A DNA stretch of 21,724 nt from Oscillospiraceae bacterium (GTDB lineage Bacteria; Bacillota; Clostridia; Oscillospirales; Acutalibacteraceae). The notes under the pieces are model-generated. The model was not told the origin of the DNA, did not search any database, and saw only the letters and a program-made list of their open reading frames with translations. The stretch covers positions 2,849 through 24,572 of the forward strand of contig JAFLUO010000015.1 in assembly GCA_022508705.1 (NCBI GenBank). The letters run 5' to 3'. The translations under genes and the position numbers were made by a program. Shown one piece after another: positions 14,266 through 21,659 of this stretch. Position 1 is the stretch's first letter. Each line of letters starts with the position of its first letter.

Positions 14266-16482
14266 TTAATCCGAAACGTCTTGATCTGACCTGAAATAAA
14301 CAGTAATTGTTGTGCCCAGTTCAGCGTTAGTTCCTTCCGGAACGCTTTGCCTGTATGACAGTATATTCCCTTTAGTTTGAGTAGCACCTGAAATTTTAAT
14401 GTTAAAGCCTGCGTTTACTGCTTTTCTGTTTGCCTCGGTTAAGGTAAGACCTATTAGATTCGGAACAGCACCCGTTTCTCTTACAGCATCTTCCTCAGTA
14501 TAAACGACTATTACGCCGCCTTTCGGCATTGACTGCCCGGATGAGGGAACCTGTGTCAATACTTTTTCGCCTGAGCCGACAATTCTTACCGTGAAATTTG
14601 ACGAACTGCTTACGGCCGAAGTTGTAGTTTGACCTACAAGGTTCGGAGCGGTCATTGTCAGGCTTTCAATTTCGCTATCGCTGTATTGGGGAGTGATGTT
14701 GAGATATGCAAGAACGTTTTCAAAAATTCTGCCAGCAACAGGAGCTGCCGCGCCGCCGCCGGTATTTATTCCCTGCGGTTCGTCTATGGCTATGAGCACC
14801 GCAATTTTCGGGTCGTTTGCAGGAGCAAATCCCGCAAAGGATGCTATATTTTCGCCCGGAACGGTAAGCTTATCACTGGTACCCGTTTTGCCGCAAATGT
14901 GGTAACCTGCAACATAAGCATTCTTGGCTGTTCCCGATATTACAACCTCTTCCATAAAAGAAGAAATCGTTTTTGCAGTTTGTTCTGAAACTACCTGTCT
15001 TTTTACTGTGGGAGTTGTTTCTTTTATGATATTGCCGTCTGCGTCGAGAACCTTTGCAACTATGTAAGGTGTCATCAGTTTGCCTTCGTTGCCCAAACAC
15101 GCTACGGCAGTAATCATTTGAATGGGCGTTATCTGGAAGGTCTGACCGAAGGATTCGGAAGAAAGCTCTGCAATTCCAAGCTTATCTACACCGTAATAAG
15201 TAACTCCCTCTTTCGGCGTTGCCTCAGCAGGAAGGTCAATTCCCGTTTTGGTTGTAAAACCGAATGCTTCAAAATACTTGAAAAACTTTTCTCTGCCCAA
15301 TTTTTGACCGAGAGTTATGAAAAACGTATTGCAGGAATAAGGCAGCGCCTCACGAAGAGTCTGAACACCGTGTGCCGTGTGGTGGTAACAGTGCTGATAG
15401 TAATTGGCAACTTTAATCTGTCCTGTACAATTATATGTGCTTTCGGGGGTTATAACACCCTCTTCAAGCCCTGCCGCTGCTACAAATATTTTGAAAACCG
15501 AACCAGGCTCGTAAGAGTCGCTTATTGCTCTGTTTCGCCATTGAGCAAATAAAGCATCGTTTGTCGCCTGATTTTTTTCTTCGTCTGTTTCAAGTTCATC
15601 AATAGCGCCAAGAGCTGCTTCGGACTTTATAGTGTAAGGTTCATTGAGGTTGTAATCAGGCATTGACGACATACCGAGAATTGCGCCCGTTTCAACATCC
15701 ATTACAATTCCGTACGCATATTTTGCTTCACATTCTTCAATTGCCTGCATTAACTGCTGTTCAAGATAATACTGAATTACCTCATCAATGGTAAGAACAA
15801 GGCTGCTTCCGTCCGAAGCATCGTAGGTTGTTTCATAATCGTTAGGCATAGCATCTGCAAGAGCATTTTTTGCAGTAATAATTCTGCCCGAAGTACCCGT
15901 AAGCTCGGAATTGTAATAAAGCTCAAGACCGGATCTGCCAACGTCTTCGGAGCCTGTAAAGCCCACAATGCTTGAAGCAAAAGAGCCTAACGGGTAATAA
16001 CGCTTTGTATCGGGGTCAATTCCTATTATTGTACTGAGTTTATCTTTAGAATGTTCCGCAATATATGCCGAAAGCTCATCTTTCTTTGTCTGGTCGATTT
16101 TGCCTATTATTTTTTCGTAACCGTAGGAGCTTTTCTCAGCCTTTTTCAAAACGGTTTCACGGTCAAGGTCAAAAATTTGTGAGAGCCCGTCAACAACAAG
16201 CGTTTTCTGAGTTTCCGTTTTAATCATTGAAGGGTTAATATAAACAAGATAGGCCGTTGCGCTCTGTGCTATTACCTTCATGTTTGAATCGTAAATCACG
16301 CCTCTGTGCGCGCTTAACACCGTGTCGCTCATCTGCTGGCGTTCTGCTTTAAGGCGGTAAGATTCGCCGTTTATAATTTGAATCCAAAAAAGATTTCCGA
16401 TAAGTGCCAGCATAAAAACAGAAAGTCCCAAAAAAGCAATATGAGATCTCAGCGCCATTCTTTTTGTCGGTTTTCTTTTCAT
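14266..16482 (-). CDS. ftsI: Class B penicillin-binding protein with two PASTA domains (PBP2B/SpoVD type)
   Basis: This is a membrane-anchored D,D-transpeptidase that cross-links septal peptidoglycan outside the membrane. The 738-residue product has one N-terminal membrane segment (about 14-36) and a dimerisation/pedestal region. The transpeptidase domain carries the SxxK motif with the nucleophile Ser328 (SVFK), SCN at 383-385, and KTGT at 532-535. Two C-terminal PASTA repeats lie at about 610-663 and 671-732. Bacillus has both pbpB (two PASTA) and spoVD (one PASTA) here; this window has a single gene, closer to PBP2B in length and PASTA number. It may serve vegetative septation, spore cortex, or both. 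The ATG at 16482 has GAGGGG about 11 bases upstream. Confidence 0.93.
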   Translation of the reverse strand: MKRKPTKRMALRSHIAFLGLSVFMLALIGNLFWIQIINGESYRLKAERQQMSDTVLSAHRGVIYDSNMKVIAQSATAYLVYINPSMIKTETQKTLVVDGLSQIFDLDRETVLKKAEKSSYGYEKIIGKIDQTKKDELSAYIAEHSKDKLSTIIGIDPDTKRYYPLGSFASSIVGFTGSEDVGRSGLELYYNSELTGTSGRIITAKNALADAMPNDYETTYDASDGSSLVLTIDEVIQYYLEQQLMQAIEECEAKYAYGIVMDVETGAILGMSSMPDYNLNEPYTIKSEAALGAIDELETDEEKNQATNDALFAQWRNRAISDSYEPGSVFKIFVAAAGLEEGVITPESTYNCTGQIKVANYYQHCYHHTAHGVQTLREALPYSCNTFFITLGQKLGREKFFKYFEAFGFTTKTGIDLPAEATPKEGVTYYGVDKLGIAELSSESFGQTFQITPIQMITAVACLGNEGKLMTPYIVAKVLDADGNIIKETTPTVKRQVVSEQTAKTISSFMEEVVISGTAKNAYVAGYHICGKTGTSDKLTVPGENIASFAGFAPANDPKIAVLIAIDEPQGINTGGGAAAPVAGRIFENVLAYLNITPQYSDSEIESLTMTAPNLVGQTTTSAVSSSSNFTVRIVGSGEKVLTQVPSSGQSMPKGGVIVVYTEEDAVRETGAVPNLIGLTLTEANRKAVNAGFNIKISGATQTKGNILSYRQSVPEGTNAELGTTITVYFRSDQDVSD

Positions 16483-16541
16483 TTTTTCTGCTGCCCCTCT
16501 CTTATGTTTTATAAAAAAATTGCCCTATATACGAAAACAAG

Positions 16542-16565
16542 GAGAGTCAAGCGTACTTAACTCTC
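16542..16565 (-). terminator. Hairpin between ftsL and the PBP gene (possible attenuator)
   Basis: On the minus strand GAGAGTTAAG pairs with CTTGACTCTC around the four-base loop TACG, giving a 10-pair stem with one G-U wobble; UACG is a stable tetraloop type. The stem is followed by the moderately T-rich CTTGTTTTCG. It lies in the 94-base ftsL-PBP gap. The tail is imperfect, so partial termination or an mRNA-stability stem is as likely as full termination. Confidence 0.5.
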
Positions 16566-16576
16566 TTTTATAAATA

Positions 16577-17083
16577 TTAGTTATTTTCCTGATTTATTAC
16601 ATTTGTCTGCTCGGTTTCTTTTCCGCTCGCCATAAGTACACGGTCGGAAGAAGACAGGTCAACGTAAACCACCTGGAAATTTTGCACCTTTGACATACCG
16701 AGCGTGTTAGCAGCATAATCTTCAACCTTGTCCATAGAGATTATAGAATTTATCTCCATATTAAGACGCACCGTTTCGCTTTTGGCTATTCTCATCTGTT
16801 TATCAATAGACGCAATATCGCGGTTGATTTCGTCAAGCTGTAATGTGCTGTAAATTACAGCTGCAAGAAAGCACAGACAAATGCTTGCCACTACAATAAT
16901 TTTAAATACTTTTCTGTTAGAAGCGGCATTTTGCGCTTTTATTTGAGCCTGTGTCTTGCGCGGCTTTTCCAAAACCTTAAGGTCAGGTCTTTGATTATTC
17001 TGTTTTATTTTAGGGGCCGCGCTTGTCCCTCTTGGAGCGGCAGGCTCAAAAAGCTCAATATTATATCTTGTGTTTTGTGCCAT
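16577..17083 (-). CDS. ftsL: FtsL-type septum formation protein
   Basis: FtsL is a small bitopic protein that forms a complex with FtsQ/DivIB and DivIC and activates the septal synthase. The 168-residue product has a long, proline- and lysine-rich cytoplasmic N-terminus (1-59) and one membrane segment (about 60-81). A coiled-coil follows (LDEINRDIASIDKQMRIAKSETVRLN, in part), then a short conserved end with VEDYAANTLGM. Sequence conservation in this family is low, so the call rests on topology and position between rsmH and the PBP gene. AAAGGAAGAG precedes the ATG at 17083, which lies 12 bases after the rsmH stop. Both the N-terminus and the tail after the coiled-coil are longer than usual. 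Confidence 0.87.
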   Translation of the reverse strand: MAQNTRYNIELFEPAAPRGTSAAPKIKQNNQRPDLKVLEKPRKTQAQIKAQNAASNRKVFKIIVVASICLCFLAAVIYSTLQLDEINRDIASIDKQMRIAKSETVRLNMEINSIISMDKVEDYAANTLGMSKVQNFQVVYVDLSSSDRVLMASGKETEQTNVINQENN

Positions 17084-17095
17084 TTTTCTCTTCCT

Positions 17096-18010
17096 TTACC
17101 CGATTTTTTCTATGGTGCGAAGCCTTGCGCTGCGGCTTCTGTTATTGTCGTTTAATTCTTTTTCACTTGCCGTTAGCCCACGGTTTATGATTTTTCCCAA
17201 AGGGCTTTTACCGCAAACGCAAACGGGAAATTCTTTAGGGCAAGTGCAACCTGTTGTAAATTCTTTAAATTTTTCTTTTACTATTCTGTCCTCAAGCGAA
17301 TGGAAAGTGATTACAGAAAGCCGTCCGCCGATTTTTAAGGAGTCGAACATATCCTGCACAGCGCCTGAGAGCATTGTGAGTTCATCATTTACCTCAATTC
17401 TTATCGCCTGAAAGGTTTTTCTTGCGGGGTGACTGTCTCTTTTAAATTTTGCAGGATAGGAATTTTTTACGATTTCCGCAAGCCCCAGAGTAGTTTCTAT
17501 GGGAGAGCTTGCTCTCTCTTTTACTATATTTTTAGCAATATTGCGAGCAAATTTCTCCTCGCCGTATTTAAAGAGAATGTTTGAAAGCTCCTCTTCACTG
17601 TATGTGTTCACAACGTCGTAAGCGCTTTTGCCTGCTTTGCTCATTCTCATATCAAGAAAAGCGTCGTTATGAAAAGAAAAGCCTCTTTCGGCATTGTCAA
17701 GCTGAAAAGAGCTGACACCTAAATCCGCAAGAATTCCGTCTGCCTTTCTCTCGCCCAAAATAGTTTTTATATTATCAAATGTATTGCAAACTATCTCTAC
17801 TCTTTCGTCAGCGCCTATGCGCTCGTTTATTACCTCTATGGCGTCGGGGTCACGGTCAATTGCCACAAGATGACCCGAATTAAGATGATTTAGTATTTCT
17901 TTTGAATGGCCTGCTCCGCCACAGGTACAGTCAACATAAAGCCCGTCCGGTTTAATGTTAAGGGATTCTATTGTCTCTTCAAAAAGGACAGAAATATGTG
18001 AAAACTCCAT
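17096..18010 (-). CDS. rsmH: 16S rRNA (cytosine-1402-N4)-methyltransferase RsmH
   Basis: RsmH (MraW) methylates N4 of C1402 in 16S rRNA using S-adenosylmethionine. The 304-residue product has the SAM-binding motif DCTCGGAGHS near residues 27-36, AIDRDPDAI, ILADLGVSSFQLD and the C-terminal FHSLEDRIVK, all standard for the family. The ATG at 18010 is preferred to the GTG at 18019: AAGGGTGG is well placed for the ATG but lies directly against the GTG. Eleven bases separate it from the mraZ stop. It is the second gene of the dcw cluster, as in most bacteria. Confidence 0.97.
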   Translation of the reverse strand: MEFSHISVLFEETIESLNIKPDGLYVDCTCGGAGHSKEILNHLNSGHLVAIDRDPDAIEVINERIGADERVEIVCNTFDNIKTILGERKADGILADLGVSSFQLDNAERGFSFHNDAFLDMRMSKAGKSAYDVVNTYSEEELSNILFKYGEEKFARNIAKNIVKERASSPIETTLGLAEIVKNSYPAKFKRDSHPARKTFQAIRIEVNDELTMLSGAVQDMFDSLKIGGRLSVITFHSLEDRIVKEKFKEFTTGCTCPKEFPVCVCGKSPLGKIINRGLTASEKELNDNNRSRSARLRTIEKIG

Positions 18011-18021
18011 ATTCGCCACCC

Positions 18022-18435
18022 TTAGAAAATGAACTCGTCAATATCATCAAGCTGCGACATTGGGATAGTAGCCCCTTGGAATTCCTCGGCAGCCCAGATT
18101 TCAATTCTTTGACCCGCACCGATTATTACAGCATCTTTTGCAAGACCTGCGTGCTCAACTTGATCGGCTGAAAGGGTAACTCTGCCCTGCTTGTCCACAC
18201 CCGTATCAGCAACCTGACTGAAGAATGAACGCTGAACCTTGCGGTTGGGGTGATTTACAAACTGACGGCTTACCTCCTCAAAGGTTGCTTTATCGTAAAC
18301 ATAAAGACACTTTTCGGGACCTTTAAAAATTACAAATTCCTCGCCTAACTGCTCACGGAATTTGGCAGGGATAAAAAGACGGTTTTTAGCGTCTAACGTA
18401 TGATTATATGTAAAATTAAAATACACCGTCTTCAT
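18022..18435 (-). CDS. mraZ: Transcriptional regulator MraZ
   Basis: MraZ is an AbrB-like DNA-binding protein that binds its own promoter and controls the dcw cluster. The 137-residue product contains two swapped-hairpin repeats, each with the family D-x-x-x-R motif: DAKNR in LDAKNRLFIPAKFR and DKQGR in GVDKQGRVTLS. The start at 18435 is an ATG, but its AAAGGA ribosome site is only one base away. A GTG at 18426 has the site nine bases upstream and gives a product whose YNHTLDAK block sits where other MraZ proteins have it, so GTG may be the true start. It is first in the cluster, behind a strong promoter with AGTGG boxes. Confidence 0.95.
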   Translation of the reverse strand: MKTVYFNFTYNHTLDAKNRLFIPAKFREQLGEEFVIFKGPEKCLYVYDKATFEEVSRQFVNHPNRKVQRSFFSQVADTGVDKQGRVTLSADQVEHAGLAKDAVIIGAGQRIEIWAAEEFQGATIPMSQLDDIDEFIF

Positions 18436-18475
18436 ATCCTTTCTCTTAAAATTGAAAAATCGTGCTAAAAATTCA

Positions 18476-18525
18476 CCACTTTAGTGAATTTACAGTGAAA
18501 TTATAATCCACTTTCCACCACTGTA
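18476..18525 (-). promoter_or_regulatory. mraZ: Candidate MraZ operator (AGTGG boxes and dyads)
   Basis: On the minus strand, AGTGG occurs at 18522-18518, 18512-18508 and 18480-18476. The first two are 10 bases apart, and the third is 32 bases further on, about three helical turns. They resemble the AAAGTG-type direct repeats bound by Mollicute MraZ. The same region holds the 7-base TACAGTG (18525-18519) facing CACTGTA (18497-18491). CACTGTA also recurs at 18541-18535 across the -10 box. AATTCAC/GTGAATT (18490-18484 and 18478-18472) forms a further dyad. MraZ autoregulation is the natural inference. Confidence 0.6.
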
Positions 18526-18530
18526 CGTAC

Positions 18531-18559
18531 ATTATACAGTGCATTTTTTAAAAAATCAA
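18531..18559 (-). promoter_or_regulatory. Main dcw cluster promoter (sigma-A)
   Basis: On the minus strand TTGATT (18554-18559) is followed after exactly 17 bases by a perfect TATAAT (18531-18536). Transcription should start near 18524, leaving a leader of about 90 bases before mraZ that contains the AGTGG boxes and dyads. A second TATAAT (18502-18507) lies in the leader but has no -35 partner at normal spacing. Confidence 0.8.
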
Positions 18560-18623
18560 TAGTTTTTTAATTTTTTTAAACAAAATTTTAAAAGGAAAAT
18601 TGTGGAAACTGATGATAAAGGGC

Positions 18624-18653
18624 AAAAAAATAAGCGGTAGGAAAACCTACCGC
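18624..18653 (-). terminator. Intrinsic terminator of pncB-ppa
   Basis: On the minus strand GCGGTAGG and CCTACCGC form a perfect 8-pair stem (18634-18653) with a TTTT loop, followed by TTATTTTTTT. It begins 26 bases after the ppa stop and insulates the metabolic operon from the dcw promoter downstream. Confidence 0.93.
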
Positions 18654-18679
18654 AAAGTCTGCAAAGTAAAATATATGTT

Positions 18680-19210
18680 TTATCGTCTGAATTTCTTAAT
18701 GTACCCGTCAATTGCGTTTTCAACAATTTCGATTGCACAATCGGCATCCTTCGCCTCGTCAACAACCGTTTCTTTATTTTCAAGGGTTTTATAAACTCTG
18801 AAAAAATGCTTGATTTCCTCAAAAATATGTGACGGAAGCTGGTCAATATCTTTATAACTGTTATAAGTCGGGTCGCCGAAGGGAATTGCAATTATTTTAT
18901 GGTCGGGAGCGCCGTTGTCAAGCATTGAAATTACGCCTATCGGATAACAGTGCACAAGCGTCATCGGCTCAATTTGCTCAGCGCAAAGCACCAAAGCGTC
19001 AAGAGGGTCGTTATCCTCAGCATAAGTTAAAGGAATAAAGCCGTAATTTGCAGGGTAATGGGTTGAAGTGTGAAGAACACGGTCAAGCTTGAGCATACCC
19101 GTCTCTTTATCAAGCTCATATTTCATTTTACTGCCCTTGCTGATTTCAATTACAACGTCAAAGGCGTTTTGTTTAATTCTTTCACGGTTAATATCATGCC
19201 AAATATTCAT
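18680..19210 (-). CDS. ppa: Inorganic pyrophosphatase, family I
   Basis: This soluble family I enzyme hydrolyses pyrophosphate to two phosphates using Mg2+, pulling biosynthetic reactions forward in the cytoplasm. The 176-residue product matches family length. It carries the metal site EDNDPLDALVL with Asp66, Asp68 and Asp71, the YPANYGFIP block (about 52-60), and the later EIKHFFRVYKTLE region. The ATG at 19210 has the strong site AAGGAGTG inside the pncB end, and only four bases separate the genes. Co-transcription with pncB fits its job, because nicotinate phosphoribosyltransferase releases PPi. The operon ends at the strong terminator just downstream. Confidence 0.97.
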   Translation of the reverse strand: MNIWHDINRERIKQNAFDVVIEISKGSKMKYELDKETGMLKLDRVLHTSTHYPANYGFIPLTYAEDNDPLDALVLCAEQIEPMTLVHCYPIGVISMLDNGAPDHKIIAIPFGDPTYNSYKDIDQLPSHIFEEIKHFFRVYKTLENKETVVDEAKDADCAIEIVENAIDGYIKKFRR

Positions 19211-19214
19211 AAGC

Positions 19215-20666
19215 TTACACTCCTTTATGCTTTTCTATAAGCTCTTTTCTTATTTTCCAAAGCTTTTCGGAAAGGTCAACATAATACGAATGGGGATTTT
19301 CAAACCGTTTTACTTCTTCCCAAAGAGTGTCGATTTGCTCTGAGCAATAATCTCGTATTTCGCTGACAGACGGTTCGGAATAAACGTATTCACCGCCCAC
19401 GTAAACGGGAACGAGCATTTCCCTTGCAACGAAATTTTCAACCTCTTTGCGTTTCCAAGTAAAATCAGGGTCAAATAGCGTGTAGGGCTTTGACTCGTCA
19501 ATGGTTTCGTCGTGCAGAGTCAATACGTCTGCAATAGCCTTGCCTGTGTCACAGTCAAAAAGTCTGTAAAATTTCTTGGAATGAGGCGTATTTATCTTGC
19601 TTACATTCTCGGAAAGGTTGATTTTGGGGATTATCTCCCCGTCCTTTTCAATGGCGCAAAGCTTGTAAACTCCGCTAAAAAGCGGTGACGATGCAGAATT
19701 GATAAGCCTTTCGCCTACAATAAAGCAGTCCACCTTTGCCCCTTGGGAAATCATATCTGAAATAATATACTCGTCAAAAGAATTTGATGCCGTTATCATA
19801 CAGTCAGGGTACCCTGCTTCATTGAGCATTTTTCTAACCTTTTTTGAAAGATAAGTAATATCGCCCGAGTCAATTCTAACACTTACGGGGCGCTTGCCCA
19901 TAGGCTTTAAAACGTCGTTAAACGCACGGATTGCATTGGGAACACCGAAACGAATCGTGTCGTAAGTATCAACAACAAACGAGCAATTATCAGGGTAAAG
20001 ACGGGCATATTCGCAAAAGGCTTCATACTCGGAATCAAACATTTCAACCCATGAGTGAATCATGGTATTGATACTTGGAATGTCAAAGGTTTTACTTTGA
20101 CGAATACCCGACGTGCCGATACAACCGCCGATATACGCCGCCCTTGCGCCAAAATGCGCACCGTCAAAAGACGAAGCCCTGCGAGTGCCGAATTCTGCCA
20201 CATTTGTCCCCTTGGCAGCCCTAACAAGTCTGTTGGCTTTTGTGGCGATAAGACTTTGCTGATTCATAAACACAAGTAAAACCGTTTCAAGAAGTTGAGC
20301 CTGAACAATAGGCCCTCTTACTTTAATCAGGGGCTCATTGGGGAAAACGGGAGTACCCTCGGGAACTGCCCAAATGTCGCAGGAAAACTTAAAATTGCGA
20401 AGATAATCAATAAACTCTTCCGAACAGCCTTGCGACAGAAGATACTGCAAATCCTCTTCTTTGAACTCATAACTGTTTATATAATCTATAATTTGAGAAA
20501 GCCCTGCAAATATTGCAAAGCCGCCTTTGTCGGGAACTTTTCTGAAATATAAATCGAAATACGCAATTTCTTCTTCCTTACCGCAACAAAGCCAGCCGTT
20601 AGCTTGCGTAAGCTCATAAAGTTCAGTCATCAAGGACAAATTATCATATTTTCTTTCATTACTCAT
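19215..20666 (-). CDS. pncB: Nicotinate phosphoribosyltransferase
   Basis: This enzyme converts nicotinate and PRPP to nicotinate mononucleotide plus PPi, coupled to ATP hydrolysis, in NAD salvage. The 483-residue product has the N-terminal TELYELTQANGW block (about 14-25), EFGTRRASS (158-166) and GGCIGTSG. The likely phosphorylated histidine is His204 in MIHSWVE, followed by VDTYDTIRFG and the phosphate-binding RIDSGDI. Starts at GTG 20675, ATG 20672 and ATG 20666 are in frame; I chose 20666 because AGGAAG lies eight bases upstream. The gene has its own promoter at 20687-20715 and heads an operon with ppa. The length suits the long bacterial class. Confidence 0.95.
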   Translation of the reverse strand: MSNERKYDNLSLMTELYELTQANGWLCCGKEEEIAYFDLYFRKVPDKGGFAIFAGLSQIIDYINSYEFKEEDLQYLLSQGCSEEFIDYLRNFKFSCDIWAVPEGTPVFPNEPLIKVRGPIVQAQLLETVLLVFMNQQSLIATKANRLVRAAKGTNVAEFGTRRASSFDGAHFGARAAYIGGCIGTSGIRQSKTFDIPSINTMIHSWVEMFDSEYEAFCEYARLYPDNCSFVVDTYDTIRFGVPNAIRAFNDVLKPMGKRPVSVRIDSGDITYLSKKVRKMLNEAGYPDCMITASNSFDEYIISDMISQGAKVDCFIVGERLINSASSPLFSGVYKLCAIEKDGEIIPKINLSENVSKINTPHSKKFYRLFDCDTGKAIADVLTLHDETIDESKPYTLFDPDFTWKRKEVENFVAREMLVPVYVGGEYVYSEPSVSEIRDYCSEQIDTLWEEVKRFENPHSYYVDLSEKLWKIRKELIEKHKGV

Positions 20667-20686
20667 TGTCATCACTTCCTTTTAGT

Positions 20687-20715
20687 ATTGTATCAAAAGG
20701 GAAAACAAATGTCTA
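20687..20715 (-). promoter_or_regulatory. pncB-ppa promoter (sigma-A)
   Basis: On the minus strand TAGACA (20710-20715) is followed after 17 bases by TACAAT (20687-20692); each box differs from consensus at one position. The start would be near 20680, giving a very short leader with the ribosome site almost at the 5' end. There is no room in it for a riboswitch, so any NAD-responsive control would have to act on the promoter itself. Confidence 0.75.
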
Positions 20716-20755
20716 TAAAATACTTATAAAAAAAAACTAAGGTTTGATATAAATG

Positions 20756-20786
20756 AAAAAACGATTTGCATAACAAGTCGTTTTTT
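20756..20786. terminator. Terminator after the nucleoside phosphorylase gene
   Basis: AAAAAACGA (20756-20764) pairs with TCGTTTTTT (20778-20786), with a further TTG/CAA helix around the loop. Read on the minus strand it has one internal C-A mismatch and ends in six Ts. Read on the plus strand that position is a G-U pair and the tail has seven Ts, so it may work both ways. It lies 46 bases after the phosphorylase stop. Confidence 0.75.
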
Positions 20787-20832
20787 TAATAACGGTGGCA
20801 TTTATTAAGAAATCGTCAGAATATTATTAACC

Positions 20833-21600
20833 TTATAATTCCTCTATTAGTTTAAGAGCGGTAAAAATTAAATTTAAACGAATATTCTTTCTGTTATTCC
20901 AATTTCGAGAATCCCATTTTTCACCGCTTACATCATCCCCTGCATAAAGTAATTGAGCCAGAGGAATATCATAATACTTAGACACCGCAAAAAATGCCGC
21001 AGTTTCCATTTCGACAGTTATGCAACCTTCATTTCTTCTTAGCTCAATCATTTCGGGTGTTTCTCTATATATGGCGTCTGTTGTCCAAGTTTTTCCAGTT
21101 GTATATGGTATCCCTAATTTTTCTAAACCGGAAATAACAAAATCTGTTGTTGCTTTATGACATTCTACTTCACGGGAAGGTTCTAAGTAATGATAAGATG
21201 TTCCCTCATCTCTGACAGCAGCAATAGGAACGATAATTTCTCCTACTTTAGAATCTTTTTTTATTGAACCTGCACCACCACATATAATAAATTCATCACA
21301 CCCCATAGCGTGTAATTCTTCGATTGTTGCTGCCGCACCTGGGGCAGTAAGAAATGGCATTGTAATACAAATTCTTTTTGTAGATGTTTTATACTCATAA
21401 ATTGGAATGTCTAAAACCTCTGAATGAAGATACCCAATTACAGGAAGATTTTTCTCCTCAACAAACTGATTAAGTTCTTTTCTAAAAAATGTAATGACAC
21501 ATTTAGAGGGTAATTCTTTTGTTAAAAAATCTGCTGGGTTAATAATTGGATTTCTGCTTGTATCATACTCACACACAGGGTATTTATTTTTTATTATCAT
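20833..21600 (-). CDS. Nucleoside phosphorylase (PNP/UDP family, uridine phosphorylase-like)
   Basis: Enzymes of this family split nucleosides with phosphate into base and sugar-1-phosphate; the base specificity cannot be read with certainty here. The 255-residue product carries the phosphate-loop-like GGAGSI (108-113), TDAIYRET (174-181) and the signature VEMETAA (196-202), whose glutamate binds the ribose. The final part, with AGDDVSGEKWD, fits the uridine phosphorylase-like branch. The start at 21600 has GAGGAG nine bases upstream. It has its own terminator. Two 60-base lines counted by hand are about 35-37% GC against about 43% in a murA line, so it may have a different origin from its neighbours. 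Confidence 0.88.
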   Translation of the reverse strand: MIIKNKYPVCEYDTSRNPIINPADFLTKELPSKCVITFFRKELNQFVEEKNLPVIGYLHSEVLDIPIYEYKTSTKRICITMPFLTAPGAAATIEELHAMGCDEFIICGGAGSIKKDSKVGEIIVPIAAVRDEGTSYHYLEPSREVECHKATTDFVISGLEKLGIPYTTGKTWTTDAIYRETPEMIELRRNEGCITVEMETAAFFAVSKYYDIPLAQLLYAGDDVSGEKWDSRNWNNRKNIRLNLIFTALKLIEEL

Positions 21601-21659
21601 TTCTCATCTCTCCTCAAATTCTAATTAACACCCTTTTGCTTATCATTAAATTAGGGTAT

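Noticed and set aside
14244..14387. 48-residue N-terminal extension of murE
   Set aside because: It would overlap the PASTA-coding part of the PBP gene by over 120 bases and lacks a ribosome site; GAGGT fits the start at 14243.
15118..15552. 144-residue plus-strand open frame
   Set aside because: It lies wholly opposite the PBP transpeptidase domain, has no supporting ribosome site or family pattern, and is best explained as a shadow.
18502..18507. Second TATAAT in the mraZ leader as another promoter
   Set aside because: No acceptable -35 box lies 16-18 bases upstream; the first TATAAT has one at exactly 17 bases.
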